Assembly: GCA_030248295.1 (NCBI GenBank)
Contig: JASANH010001374.1
Coordinates: 1,178,001 to 1,242,000 of the forward strand
Reading direction: 5' to 3'
From: Mesodorylaimus sp. YZB2_4
Taxonomy: Eukaryota > Nematoda > Enoplea > Dorylaimida > Dorylaimidae
Length of the DNA stretch: 64,000 nucleotides
Shown: positions 1-17,173 of the stretch, one piece after another
Numbering within the stretch: position 1 is the stretch's first letter
How the letters are laid out: each line of letters begins with the position of its first letter
Position numbers and translations under genes: made by a program
Notes under the pieces: model-generated
Told to the model about the DNA's origin: nothing
The model's input: only the letters and a program-made list of their open reading frames with translations
Database searches by the model: none

Positions 1-2429
1 CTAAAACAGCCAATCTCACCTCGCACCACAATCCACTCGACTGCTTACCTTGACAGCGGCCCTCCTATCCAAATAGAACTGATGTTGAGCAATGGCCAAC
101 GACCAAATAGTCTTGCACAATTGAGCCGATTCGCACCAATACACGTGCACGTACACGCCGCTGGGCAGAAATGCTCGTCGACTAACTGATACCCTGAAAC
201 ACAGCGAACATATTTCCCGTCCCCACAACGCCCATCCCCATGCAAGGCGCACGAACGGACCGGACCGTGCAAACCTATTCAACAAACATAAACTAGCTTC
301 ATACTGAGTGGATGGATCGCAAATGGCCTCCGTCAAATCGTCGTACTCATCGACCGGTTCCTGAATCGCGTCCTCGTACACGTTGAACGAGCTCAAAGTG
401 TGCACAACGCTGAATAAGAATAAAAAAAAGAACAAAAATGCATTCATTCAGTCTCGTAAACGCCGATCAATCATGCTCGGACAAATCATCAACATAAATG
501 CATTCCATTCTCATTCAAACATACAAGCATCATTCAACGCTTACCGCCCTATATCGTTTACTTCGATCGAAAATTTTCGTTCTCTGTAATATAAATTCTC
601 CAATTGCTTCCAATAGAAAACCTGAAAAAGACACCTCAATCAAACGAGTCAAAGCCAAAAAACAAGTTTTTTACTCGTCGAGGTTTCTCCAAACAATTCA
701 ATTCGTACTGGTAAATTCCTCGACTCGATATTCCCAACGTCAACGACACCCCGGCCTTATCCTAAAACAATAATCACATTTCCCCTTCCTCGACTCGATT
801 TCAACGCCAGGCTAACCTGAACTTCGAAAATCTGAACTCCGTACGTTTGCAATTGCTCGGCCATCGTCATGTAACTGAAAACGGAAAAATTTTTTCCAGG
901 CTTCTCACACAAAAATTGTTTTTTTTCACCCAAGGAACGACATCCTAATTATCCTTTCTTAATCAACCGATTTCGTAAAATCTGATCAATCTGATCAAAA
1001 TTCGACTCTCCAGAAAATCTGATGGATCTTTTCTGAATTTGATTTTCTCCGGAATGTCGTCATTCTCAGAAAAGGTGAGCGATTCAAAATTTGAACCTCA
1101 AACTTTGAATTCTATCACGGTTTCCCATGGTTTTGGCTTACATTCCAGACTTCCCAAATATTTCTCAGCTTCCCCGACTTTTTCACGTTCTATCAGTTCT
1201 CCCAACCTTCTATCATTCTCACCTGACAATGGCCCGTCCTTTAGACAATCCTCGATGATTCTGATAATATTCCAAAACGAGATCCTCGCTAAAAACCAAA
1301 TCCTCTCCTTAATCTCACCGAATACACACAATATTCATTTTCTTACCATTCCGATAAAACCAACGAATCTTTGATCAATCGAGGCGTAAATAAATGCAAA
1401 TTATTCATTCGACTACGCGCCGTTACCATACTAAAACCAGCACTCATTCATTTGCACACTGAACCCAGCTCAACTCACACATCTTACTCTGTAAAATCGC
1501 CGCAACACGCTTGCATGACGTAAGCGGCCAATTGGCACAGACTCGTGTTATCAGCTTCCAATAAACCCTAGAAACAGACAAACACGCATTTCATACTCGC
1601 CACACTCAACCACAAAACAAGAGCCTACCTTGCACAATTGCGTCCTGGCGTGTAGGAACATCAATTCGACGCACGAGGCGTGCACAAAGTGCGTAATCGA
1701 CTCCACGTAGAACCTAGAATAAGACAAGCATAAAACACCCACCACTCGACACATCCCACCAACCTACTTGGGTAAATGGTACAAACTTAACCTGGCACCC
1801 GACACCATGTACTTGCGCGGGTAATCGTGGTCCAATACTCGTCGTTCGTTCTGTAACCAATGGCACTGTTGGCTGAAAGAGAAGCCTATTCTTAGCACCC
1901 CTACAATAGCCCTGCGTGCAAACACACCCTCCAACTGATGAAACCTAGTCTCCCGCCCCCCCCCCCCCCACAAGCAACATGCAAATCTGATGAATGCATT
2001 TTCAATCCGTTCTTATTTGCCGACGGTCGCCAAAATCTCAAAAACCCTACAGAATCAGTCCCCCCCACTGAAAGCAACATGCTCCGCCGCTTTTTCACCG
2101 ACATTTTAGGCCGAAATGCGTCAACTGGCAACCCTTTCCTATTCGACACACTTTCCAAATCCATTAGTCATTCATCGAGAGAAAAAACCAGAACGTAAAT
2201 TCCCGAAATTCCTCGAGCGTATCTCCATTTCGGCCATAATTTCAACCCCCCCGGCACTCACCTCTCATCGTAAAATGCCAGTCCAAAATATTGCTTATCG
2301 TCATCTTTCAAATGGCAATGCGAAGCTACGATATTCAATAATTCGTTGACGAATAATTTAGGTTGGACCACGATGTCCAGCCTCCTATCGTCCACTAGCA
2401 CCACCTGAGTCCGCCGACCTTCGCTCATC
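1..2429 (-). CDS. FRMD4A/B-like FERM-domain protein (3' part beyond window)
   Basis: A scaffold of the FRMD4 family, which in other animals links Par3 and cytohesins to epithelial junctions. Reading exons at about 2429-2262, 1872-1768, 1713-1629, 1567-1488, 1430-1347, 1288-1223, 874-817, 761-675, 621-545, 409-275 and 193-49 gives one open frame through a complete FERM domain. The start MSEGRRTQVVLVDDRRLDIV matches the FRMD4 N-terminus. HWLQNERRVLDHDYPRK ends F1, FYVESITHF opens F2, and TIWSLAIAQHQFYLDRR closes F3, a strong FRMD4 signature. About 40 extra residues (acidic, 409-275) are inserted inside F3 relative to vertebrate FRMD4 as I remember it. The ATG follows GTTTTAG directly, which suits a spliced leader or an unseen upstream exon. 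The next exon begins just outside the window, because an acceptor ends at base 1. Confidence 0.85.
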
Positions 2430-5400
2430 TAAAACAACAGAAAAAACCATATTTCCATAGAATAACCATAAATCGATAATCAAAACCACAAATTCGCCCA
2501 TCAAACTCCACACATTTTTACCATTTTCCATCTCGTAAACGAAGGAATCATTTCGCCCGGCCCGACATCGACTAGGCCCCTTTTCTAATAAAAAGTCTCT
2601 TCTACAGCCTACAGTCGAGGCCGAGGTGTCGAGCAAACTATTTCGATCAGTGGCCGTGTATGTTTTCGCAACGGCTCTATCTGATTCACACCATCATCCC
2701 TGACGCCAGCCTATGACGACAACTCGCAACTATGCGCCCCGCCTAGGCTCTTGCGCGCTACTCTCGCCGCTCTTGAATCAACATTGAAACCTATGCCGAC
2801 ATAAAGACCAGACCAGACCAGACCACCAGCGACGCGCCCATTCTCACTCGACTACATAAAATGACCAATTACGACCAACTTATTGGACACGTGCCAGCCC
2901 CCCCATGATCCTATTATACCGCCCCCCGTCATAAGCATCAATATTCTTGCAGCTTATAAGTAGTGGAAGTGGGGACCCACCTACTTGAGATGCCTGACAC
3001 CCCCCGGCTACCTTATAGATCCCCACCATGTCCACGTCTCCCCGCCAGCCTGGTGCCCTTCCGAATCAGAACCCCAGCCAGTTCGTCGAGCACACTTCGA
3101 AGCTAAGAACAAGCACCAGTCGGCTAGCCTGGGCTGACCATGTTCGGCCACACCCTCGACTTAACTTCATCACTTGGCCCAATAAGAAAATTGGTTGACA
3201 ATAAAAATACATTCTTCCCAATTTCTTTTCTTCTTTCGAAAAAGTAACCTTTTTTCTCTTCATTCACAAGTGACACCTCGACACGAAAGGAAAGGCCGAC
3301 TTTCGAGGTCGATGAAACCAAGAGTTGCCAATCCTCGTCCCTCCGCCACTGCACAACGAGACCTCGAATTTCTAAGATATCGTAAAAATGCCAAGGACGA
3401 GGTGATTTATAATTCCCCATGGACGACCAGAATGACCAAACAAAAATGAAATACACCTCGTACTCACTCTATCCGAAGAAACATCTACGAAAATTACGTT
3501 TTCAAAATCGAAAAAACCAGTAATCGTGCCAAAAAAAGCTGACAGAAGACCGAAATCGATTCCTATTTGGCAACTACGAGTAGCTAAGCCGAAAACGATC
3601 GCCCCGAGGGGTAAGACGGCCTCAGTCACCCACCTGAACGTTACTGTCCATTTGAATGATTGGCGATGCGGTAGCCATCATTTATGCGACAAGAATCGAG
3701 GGCGGAATCGTGGGAAATTTACAACAAATACTGCCCGCACATTTACACTATTCCGAGAGAATTGGCCACAAAAAACCACGGGTGCAGGCCAACCAACACA
3801 AAAATCGTTGCCCAAATATTTAATGACCCGGCTAGGAATTGAATCGGCCTCGATCCTCAAAACAAACATGCAACTCGGTTCGACCAATCGAACCAAACCC
3901 GAACAGCCTGCACGTGCAAGGATTCAATTCGTGTAAATAAAGTCCCACTTTGCCGTCTTTTATTTCCAGTAAACCAATAAAAAGGGACTTGTTTTTCGAG
4001 GAATAAATGAAAAATGGACCAGTCACAGGCTATGTTCTCAGCAGAAGATTACGCACTCGCAACTGTTTTCGCCTCACATCCGCAACAAGCCTCGGAATCG
4101 GTGGTAGGCTCGAAGTGGATCCCATTTTGATGGACGCGCGCCAACGGCTATTATTCGTTGGAACCGATCATCACTCGGCCAACCACCAAAACAGCAGACA
4201 TCGTCCATAACACCACCAGGCCAGCTGCCCGACATCGGACGCACGAGTTGGCCCTAATGCCATGCACGGTCAAACAAAACCACGGGGCCCCCCAAAACGA
4301 ACAGATTGTTACTTACCTCGTTATTAACCCTCGATCGACCTCCCCCACCGACTTGTAAAATGTTATATTTTAATGGCATACTCGACAGAAAATGGCCGCG
4401 GCGTCGTCGAAACTCCTTTTCTTCATCCCGCCCTCGTCAGCTGCCCTTCGCTCGCCTGTCTCTCATACCTGAATAAAGACAAAAAGCGCAAAGTTCGTAA
4501 AAACAGCCGCAAAAATAGGCCGAAATAGAAACAAACCCGCCCCCTTCGGACTTTGGCCGAGTACAACATAATGAAGATGAATGTCTAGGTAGAGTTCGGT
4601 GACGAGGAAAAGATGAAAACTTGACTTAGTCAGTTGAAAAAGACAAATATACAAGAAATATACGAAAAACCGGATTATATAGCTCGGGGCGAACTCGCAC
4701 ATATTCTAGCAAAACAGGTGCCATTCGTAACATAACGCAAAAGCAACTTTTAGCGCGCCATATGTCGATGGATTCGAGGCCAGGGCAAAAAGGTTACGCG
4801 ATCCTGGAAACTTATTGACGAGAAATCCTAAAACTAGGAGAAACAAACGAAAAACGAATTAAAATGCCGCGGAAAGAAAACTAAAAATAGGCACTAAAAG
4901 CGAAAAGTCGATGAAAGCGAACGAGCTAGGCCAAAATAATAACTTCCACGTATCAATGTGAAAATCGTACAAAAATTAGACTAAAACTGTGTTGATTTTC
5001 TGTCAAAACCGCTCGAATGTGATTTTCCGAGAAAACATTTCCGTCGAAATCTGTCGACCAAATTTGGTTTGGTTTCGACACCGGAAGTGCGCACATGGTA
5101 AAAGTCAGTTTCAGCCGCGGAGGCGAATGCTAGGCACTTCGGACATGGTACAAATCTTCTAAAACCTGTGGATTCATCTCACGATCCAGCTAATTCCGAA
5201 AAATAACTCACATTTCGCGCTTCTGAAACATTCGAAATATCAGCGAAACACCGCCCGAAAAATTTAACATCGATGATCCTTCAGGACTTTTTTCCAAAAT
5301 GTAATCAATTATTGAGTAAAATTTTCCCTTATTTTCCATCAGAAGAACCTTTCCACTGACAATGAGATGAGGAGGTCGACTTGAGCTCAGTTCAGGAACC

Positions 5401-5448
5401 TCGAAATTCGAAATTGGCGCCAAAAAAAGTTGCCTGCGTGCGCACTAG

Positions 5449-5474
5449 AGAGTAAAATATAGTTTCAGATACTG
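5449..5474 (+). promoter_or_regulatory. Shared upstream box ending in a splice-acceptor-like TTTCAG
   Basis: The string GTAAAATATAGTTTCAGATA lies about 240 bp upstream of the KDM7-like ATG. Two close copies occur upstream of the AIP gene near 50379 and 50555. The core ends in TTTCAG, so it could be a 5' UTR or trans-splice acceptor, or a piece of a dispersed repeat. The function is inferred only from the recurrence. Confidence 0.35.
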
Positions 5475-5499
5475 CCCATGCGTGGGGCGGTCGGGTCGA

Positions 5500-5575
5500 A
5501 AAAAAAAAAAAGGGGTATAACAAAGAAAGAAAGGGAGGCAAAAAAGAAAAAAAAAAAAAAAAAAAAAAAAAAGGG
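5500..5575 (+). repeat. Purine tract with two long A-runs
   Basis: An A12 run is followed by a G/A-rich linker and then an A-run of more than 20, just upstream of the KDM7-like gene. It could be a simple-sequence expansion or the tail of a retroposed insertion. No target-site duplication was identified. Confidence 0.6.
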
Positions 5576-5710
5576 TCGGTGCCCTCGCTCGCTGCGCACG
5601 TGCAGGTAGTGTTGGGCGTTGGCGTCGGGGAGAAGTGGCGTAATCTTTGGAGCGTGTCCAATATTCACCTTCTCGATGCAATAACAGTTTACCAATTAGT
5701 GGGGTCAGCG

Positions 5711-11425
<5,715 letters not shown>

Positions 11426-11594
11426 ACAATTTTTATTTTTGATATAGGCTTTGAACAATCGATGGCGGAGGGATTTTATTTTGTATCCGATATTTATAAT
11501 GTGCAAGTGGGGATAGGCTTTTAAATTGATAGCAGGTTTCTATATCGGACCTATACTTATAACGAACAACTACTTTTAGTAATATTTCGTGCAA

Positions 11595-12706
11595 TCACTT
11601 CTCGATGTATTCGTCCTCGGCTCGACGGGCCCACTCGAACCACGAGCCTGAACAGAGGAGGCTGGTCAGTGGCCCGGGACCACCCTGGCTGCCTTACCGT
11701 CGTAGACTGGCGTTTCCTTTCCCAGCAGGTAGGCCCCGAGGGCCAGGCCCGTGGCCGACATGCCGGTGCCGCAGCTGACCGCCAGGGGGCCAGTCAGATT
11801 GACCCCCGCGTCGTGGAACACCTCGCTCAGCTGCTGTTGGTCACGCACCAGGCCCGTCTCGTTGTCGACCAGCAGCGGGAAGGGCAAGTTGAGGGCGTTG
11901 CGGACGTGACCGAGTTTGCCTGCGAGTGACAATGTCTGCAATAGAGCCAGCGTGTGGGCGGGCCGACTCACCCCCGCCGGTGGGATCATCACTGAGACCC
12001 TTGAAGAATTTCTCGGGTCTGGCATCGAGTAACTGAATTTCGTTTCGTTTGGCCACCTTTTCCAGCACTTGTTCGAACGAGAGCACCAATTCGGGGCGAA
12101 AATGGGGCACAAATGTTTTGGGGGCCACCTAGAAGGGGAGTAGTTGCCAGTCCGTCCCCCACCAAAGCCCACTTACCTGGCTCGTCTCGGTGGTGAGACT
12201 GGCATCGGCCGCCTTCCACGCCCTTAGCCCTCCGTTCAACAATCGCACGCGGTCGTGGCCGAACACTCGGAACATGTACCACACTCGGGCGGCCATGATC
12301 ACTGTCGGGTGCGCCTCGTTCGAGTCGTAGATGACCACCTCCGTGCCGTTTTCGATGCCCAACTTCTCACCGACGTATCTGCAATGGCCAAAGGCCGAAT
12401 GTGGACTGGCGGGTGCTCCCCCTCCAAGAATACTTACTGGGCGAACTGGTGCGGGCTGGGCAGCATATTCTTGTACGGACTGGCCTTATCGCGACACTGC
12501 TCGCCATCGAAGCAGACGGCCCCCGGAATGTGGGCCTGCTCAAAATCGGTGCAGTTGGCCCACGAGGCGTGCACGACCCGCAACGAGTCGCCGTCGCCAG
12601 CACTCTTCAATCGATCGAGCAACCACGAAACTGACACCAACGTCTCCATCCGACGAACGTTCGATGCTGCCACGAGCAAGACGCCGAGCAGACGAGGCTT
12701 GAACAT
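11595..12706 (-). CDS. 3-mercaptopyruvate/thiosulfate sulfurtransferase (tandem rhodanese)
   Basis: Transfers sulfane sulfur from mercaptopyruvate or thiosulfate to thiol acceptors, in cysteine catabolism and H2S production. The five exons 12706-12438, 12378-12177, 12128-11972, 11919-11698 and 11647-11595 join in frame. The inactive N-terminal rhodanese domain carries HIPGAVCFD and VIYDSNE. The C-terminal domain has LLDARPEKF and the active-site loop CGTGMSATGLAL, with the catalytic Cys present; the CGxG loop favours MPST over TST. The N-terminus MFKPRLLGVLLVAASNVRR is hydrophobic and basic and could target mitochondria; METLVSVSW at residue 20 is an alternative start. It converges on the KDM7-like gene, with 169 nt between stops. 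Confidence 0.88.
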
Positions 12707-12889
12707 ATCGTCCCAAACACAAACTGGTCACAGCCAACACAGGGCAGACGGGACAGAGAGCAAAGATCAGGCTGGCCCGAGCCTGTCGAGAGCACTAGAG
12801 GAGACGAGAGGGGGACACAGGTTTACTGCCCGTCGACCAGTACAACAGAGAACGTAACTGCCAATTGAATATCCTAAACCACACCCCGA

Positions 12890-14848
12890 CTAGTCATCCA
12901 GGAACGATATCTGGCCCGGCCCGTGGTTGCGCATGTATCGATTGTACCTCTTGAAGCGACCACTCTCCGCCTGCTTCTTCTTCTCCTCCTCGTCCTTGGC
13001 CGCCTTCCAACTTTCGAACTTTTCCCTCACCCACAATTCTTGCCGCCAGTACTCGGCCTTCTCCTTGTCCTCCAAGCACTGAAACACAGCCCGATTCAGG
13101 TTCCTCCGGGAATCCAACTGGCCCTCCAGCCTGCGACTGGTGGTCACATTGGAACGGGCTCGTGTTTTCGAGCAGCCCCACTTACGTCGTACTGAGATTG
13201 CGCCAATTTCAGATTCCTACGAATCAAATATGCCTTCTCCTCGTCGCCGTACTCCTCACGCCCGATGGTGAACTTCCAGTGCCACCTGGCCAGCCACCGC
13301 ACGTAGTTGAACAGGTAATAGGGAAAGACGAACATTTGGAACAGCAACACGTCGAATATGGACGGGCGTTTGTAGCCGCCACGAATGTCCACATTCTCCT
13401 CGATTATCGATTTGATTATGGCTTCCTCCTCCTCCTTGGCTTCGGCCTAAACAACATCCGAGGTCAGGCCGAGTGACAGGACCACCCGAGGGCCAGCTTA
13501 CCTTGTTCCTCCTCTTCTTTCTTTTATCCTCTTCCCACAGTCCTCGTTCCTTGGCCAATTCGATGGCCCTCAATCGGTACTTTTGCTGCGTCTGCAGGTA
13601 CTTGACGGCGTCGCTGTACTTGTGACCGGCACTGATGTACTGAAACAAGATTCCGTTGTTGATCCCCCCTCAAACCACGATCCAAACATCTCGACCCCCA
13701 GGACCCGTTCAGGCGAGCGCAGTGTCAACGATTACAATCGTCCCATTCAAGGCCTACCTGCACAACTGAAATGGCCAGAATGGTGGCAAGAATGACGATA
13801 CGAATATCGACCTTGGGCGCCACACGATGGCGATAATAATTGTAGTAATTTCGATAGTAGGCATCTGAAAGGACATGTCATACTTCATCCACAGTCAACC
13901 ACACAGCGCACTCGAGGGCTAAGGAACACATTATTTAACAATCACTTTTACCCGGGCGGGAGTCGAACCCTGCCCTGCAAGTGAGAGCCGGACGCCTTAA
14001 CCCGCTAGGCCACGACCCAGTCAAAACAAGCCTAGCCCAACTCACCGGGATTATCCAACAGGTAATCGTAATTGGCCTTGCTCTCGTCATCTTTTAAAGT
14101 CTATAACGGCCAAACATGGAAAAGGGAAAACGCCCATTTCTGCCAACTTACCTCGTACGCAACAGCGACGAGTCGAAAACGTTCTTCGGCCTCTTTTTTC
14201 GCTTCCTAAACAGCAAACCAAAATTAGGCGATGTGACAAGAAAAAGGTGGTAGCGTAAGTACACTATTATTGCAGTCCTGAAATTTAAAACCAGCCGCGC
14301 CTTTGCATTTTAGATACGAAAATAAAGTGCCGCGATGCGTTGTTATCAAACTGCCCCCATCAGTGGGCGGGGCCAGAGAGGGCGTGGCTCGGTGGCGGCC
14401 AGCCAATAAAGAGGAGCTTCCTCTCCAAACCAGTTCGCTCACTACCGACCGAAACGAGATCGAGTCGAATTCGCTCCCGCAATGATTACGAACCGAAAAT
14501 CCGTGGCCTCACCTCTGTTCGGTGTCGATCGGGATGGTATTTGGCCGCCAATTTACGGTACGCTTTCGATATTTCAGCCTGTAACAAAAATAACAATTGT
14601 TAAGCCAGAATTCTCCAGAAAAAACTAGCATACCTTCGGTGTGTCTCTCGTCACGCCCAGAACTGGAAACGAGAAAAAAAGCAAAATTATCAACAAAGAC
14701 TGCAAATTTTAAAAAATTATTTTCTTTTACCTTCGTAACAATTTTCTTGGCCGCAATACAAATTCGGCATCCAAGCAACAGTATTGCCGATTAGTTGTAG
14801 AAAAATAAGAAATAAAGAAAACTCGAAATCGAAGATAAAAGTTCGCAT
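12890..14848 (-). CDS. DnaJ homolog subfamily C member 25 (membrane J-protein)
   Basis: An endomembrane J-domain protein that would recruit Hsp70. The exons give an N-terminal signal/anchor (residues 1-25), the J domain with the HPD motif (AAKYHPDRHRTE) and a second membrane segment (VDIRIVILATILAISVV). A third hydrophobic stretch follows (VLLFQMFVFPYYLFNYV), then a charged tail ending RYMRNHGPGQISFLDD, very close to the DNAJC25 C-terminus. Exons are about 14848-14731, 14662-14634, 14578-14513, 14205-14152, 14100-14046, 13863-13758, 13639-13502, 13446 to about 13187, and a last exon to 12890. The last junction is ambiguous between two donor/acceptor pairs. An intron at 13864-14045 carries a tRNA-like sequence. 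Confidence 0.88.
13942..14020 (-). repeat. tRNA-like (Glu-CTC-like) degenerate element inside a DNAJC25 intron
   Basis: On the minus strand the D-arm TGGCCTAGCGGGTTAAGGCG and B-box GGGTTCGACTCC are clear and the anticodon loop would read CTCTCAC. The anticodon stem and acceptor stem do not pair, so it is a tRNA pseudogene or the head of a tRNA-derived SINE rather than a working tRNA. Confidence 0.55.
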
Positions 14849-15182
14849 TTTGTGAAAAATACAGTTTTGTATAAAACGAGATGGCAATAGCGGAAAAGGG
14901 CTGGCTCGCAGTGTATCGTCTAATCCTTTACGTCGTGTCAATGCCGTCTTCTGAATAAATAAAAGGCCGAGACGATCACGACTCGACGAATCCTGGATAA
15001 TCGAAAAACGTGTTCGGAATTTGCCACGCGTTACGGTCCAGAAATTTCGCGCTTCTAGCAGACATTTTAACCCTAGCTGGAATCGCGCTAAATTTGAATT
15101 TGAGATTTAAATCGACTTTCAAGGAGATTTTTACTTTTCTTCGCAACAAATCCCGTACGAAACACATTGCATGACAAGGCGT
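14849..15182. other. Spacer between DNAJC25 and the proline-rich gene
   Basis: About 330 nt with no supported coding sequence. It holds the DNAJC25 5' flank and the 3' flank of the upstream same-strand gene. Confidence 0.4.
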
Positions 15183-15902
15183 CTAATTGGACTGGCTATA
15201 TTTCATCATTTTGTCACGTAAGTCTCGAAAATGTCCGCAATTCCTGTCGGAGGAGGGTTGTTGGCCGGGGGTCGTCTCCTCGTCGTCCGTCGACCACACC
15301 GAGCAAGCCAGGTCGGGGATGTTCTCAATATCCAACACCTGAAAGGCGATGTAATCAGTGGCCTACCAAGGGGCGCAGTTACGAAATCGAAGATAACTCG
15401 GAATCGCACATGCTAAATTTCGAGGGGTTGGCGTACATGTTTAGGATACGGTCCCTAATGGGGGGGGAAGCACCCGGCTTACCGTGTTCGACGATGGACT
15501 GACGAATCCGAGGAAATACGGCCGTTTTTCGAGTCGTAGCCCGCAGTTGGCATTGCACTGGAATTCGATGCTGGCTTTGGTTTTCCTCCGATCGTCGGAC
15601 CTGGTCGGTCTGGGAGGCCCGCACAGATTCGGGTCCATTCTCCACTCGGGTTGGGGGTAGGGGGGCGGGTGCAAATGGGTGGCCCCCTCCAGCTGACGTG
15701 CATTCGCCTCCGATTTGTCCTCTTCTCGTTGCTCGACCAGCGAATGCGGCGCTGGTGCGGGCTGGACGGGGTGCGGGGGGAAGAGGGCGTAGGGTGGCGG
15801 CCAGTTGAACAGGGCAGGGGGATGGAAGGGGGGACGGGCGTAGAAAAGTTGGGGAGGGTAGTAGAGCGAGTACGGCCACGGGTAGGCCCCACGACGCGCC
15901 AT
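15183..15902 (-). CDS. Proline/tyrosine-rich protein of unknown function
   Basis: Two exons (15902-15483 and 15338-15183) join in phase 0 with good donor and acceptor sites. The product is about 190 residues. The N-terminal third is rich in Pro, Tyr, Trp and Phe (ARRGAYPWPYSLYYPPQ). The middle holds FQCNANCGLRLEKRPYFLGF, and the tail is acidic (SVWSTDDEET) and ends MMKYSQSN. I do not recognise the family. An upstream in-frame Met at 15962 would add 20 residues. Low-complexity composition makes chance similarity likely, but the in-frame splice and coding-like second exon support a real gene. Confidence 0.5.
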
Positions 15903-16034
15903 GGCACCACTGCCAGCCACCCTGCCCGCTGCGATACCAGGGCACAGGCAGTGTGAAGTCACCCGCCCACACCACTCGCAAATCTACGCGTGGATACTCT
16001 GTTGCCCGGAGAAGGGGTCCAATCCAGCTTCAAC

Positions 16035-16155
16035 CATGCCCGGCAGGCGAAGGAGAGAATGCGGCCGGTGCGACTAAACCTGCGGCCTGCGGCTGAAGCA
16101 TCAACCTGACGGGTTGATCAATAAGCCAGTCAGGGAAGATCAATAATTCTCTCGC
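16035..16155. mobile_element. Small non-autonomous TIR (MITE-like) element, copy 1
   Basis: The left end is CATGCCCGGCAG followed after six bases by GAGAGAATG, and the right end is ATTCTCTCG. The reverse complement of a GALNT intron insertion (35439-35559) has the same end, CATGCCCGGCAG(N6)GAGAGAATG. The two also share an interior with GACTGAA/GGCTGAAGCAT and GATCAAT motifs. Confidence 0.55.
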
Positions 16156-17137
16156 ACACCATGGCCCAGCAGGCGGTGAGGTTGCTCAGCCGATCGGGGT
16201 GGGGCGTCTCACCAGCGCATTCCTGCTTGTGGAAGGAATGAATTGAGTGGCCTCAAGCTGGGCCCTTGCAGCAGTCTGCCAGCTCGACAAGTCCATTCAG
16301 GGAGACACTGGAGAAGTTTCTGCCCCTGCTGAGCTAAATTAGCTTGTAGTTGTCGAACGGGGTCCGGATGGGTCCCTTACGAGGACCCAGCCCGTGGCAC
16401 TGTAGTTTGGGCGTCTGCCTTTAACGGGTCCATTCAGTTCGAGTGCTCATTTGGTGATGTCAATAAACACTTGTGCCATTGGCCAGAGTGGCCACTGCAG
16501 TTCGGCTAACCGCTGCTTACTGCAGGAGGATCAGGTCGGTTTCAACCCAATACGACCCGACTTTGTTGTGAGCAGCTGACACGAATGGCGGCCAAGGGAG
16601 TTAATATTGATGCAGATTTGGTGCATGTGTAGAAGGAGTGATTGGCCTGTGAAGAAGGTAGTGGGAGATGAGAGAAGCTGTATCTGGTTGGCTTGACTGG
16701 CAGCCACATACAGCCATCAGTTGCTTTGGTTGCCCGCTCGATACGCCTCTTCAGGCGAGGCTGAAACCCGTCGGGTTTATGTCTCAGGCACCTTCGACTG
16801 GGCGACCTGCCTGGAGTGTCTAATGTGGAGAAATTCGACTTGAAATAAGCTTATCACGGGTGCTTTTGAGACCATCCGCTCCCCGAGGCATCTTCTCCAT
16901 TGTATGGCTATTCCGCCTATTAGACTCGGGCTTTTCGTGCCGGGTTTACTTTCTTCTTCAAGAATCAAATGTGATTGAACTCTCAAAAATTACAGTCTCA
17001 CAGAAGAGTATGGTCGTCTCGCGTATGGTCAGTCCCACCTGGTCATCAGAAGGGCCACCGTAAGAATTGTAACTGAGAAATACTGTAGACCCTCATGGAG
17101 AAATCATTCAAAAAATTCAGTCAGTCCGATGTTATAA

Positions 17138-17173
17138 GGCTGTCATTCTTGTAAGCTATGCAGAATGACAGCC
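17138..17173. repeat. Perfect 12-bp stem hairpin
   Basis: GGCTGTCATTCT is followed by a 12-nt spacer and its exact complement AGAATGACAGCC. It could be the end of a foldback element or a structured RNA; there is no poly-T tail after it. Confidence 0.6.

Larger units (their letters stand above)
2430..5710. other. Gene-free spacer between divergent FRMD4-like and KDM7-like genes
   Basis: I see no convincing exon chain here on either strand. It holds a short (GACCA)n tract near 2807-2823, a C-rich stretch near 2900-3060, and, next to the KDM7 start, a purine-rich tract with two A-runs (about 5500-5575). It presumably contains promoters for the two divergent genes and any 5' exon of the FRMD4-like gene. 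Confidence 0.5.

Noticed and set aside
16..447. Apparent small secreted protein with a Phe-rich signal peptide
   Set aside because: The signal-like start is the pyrimidine tract of an intron; the rest is two FRMD4-like exons read through an unspliced intron.
12255..12857. 200-residue plus-strand ORF
   Set aside because: Antisense to rhodanese exons; no domain and interrupted by the confirmed splice sites of the minus-strand gene.
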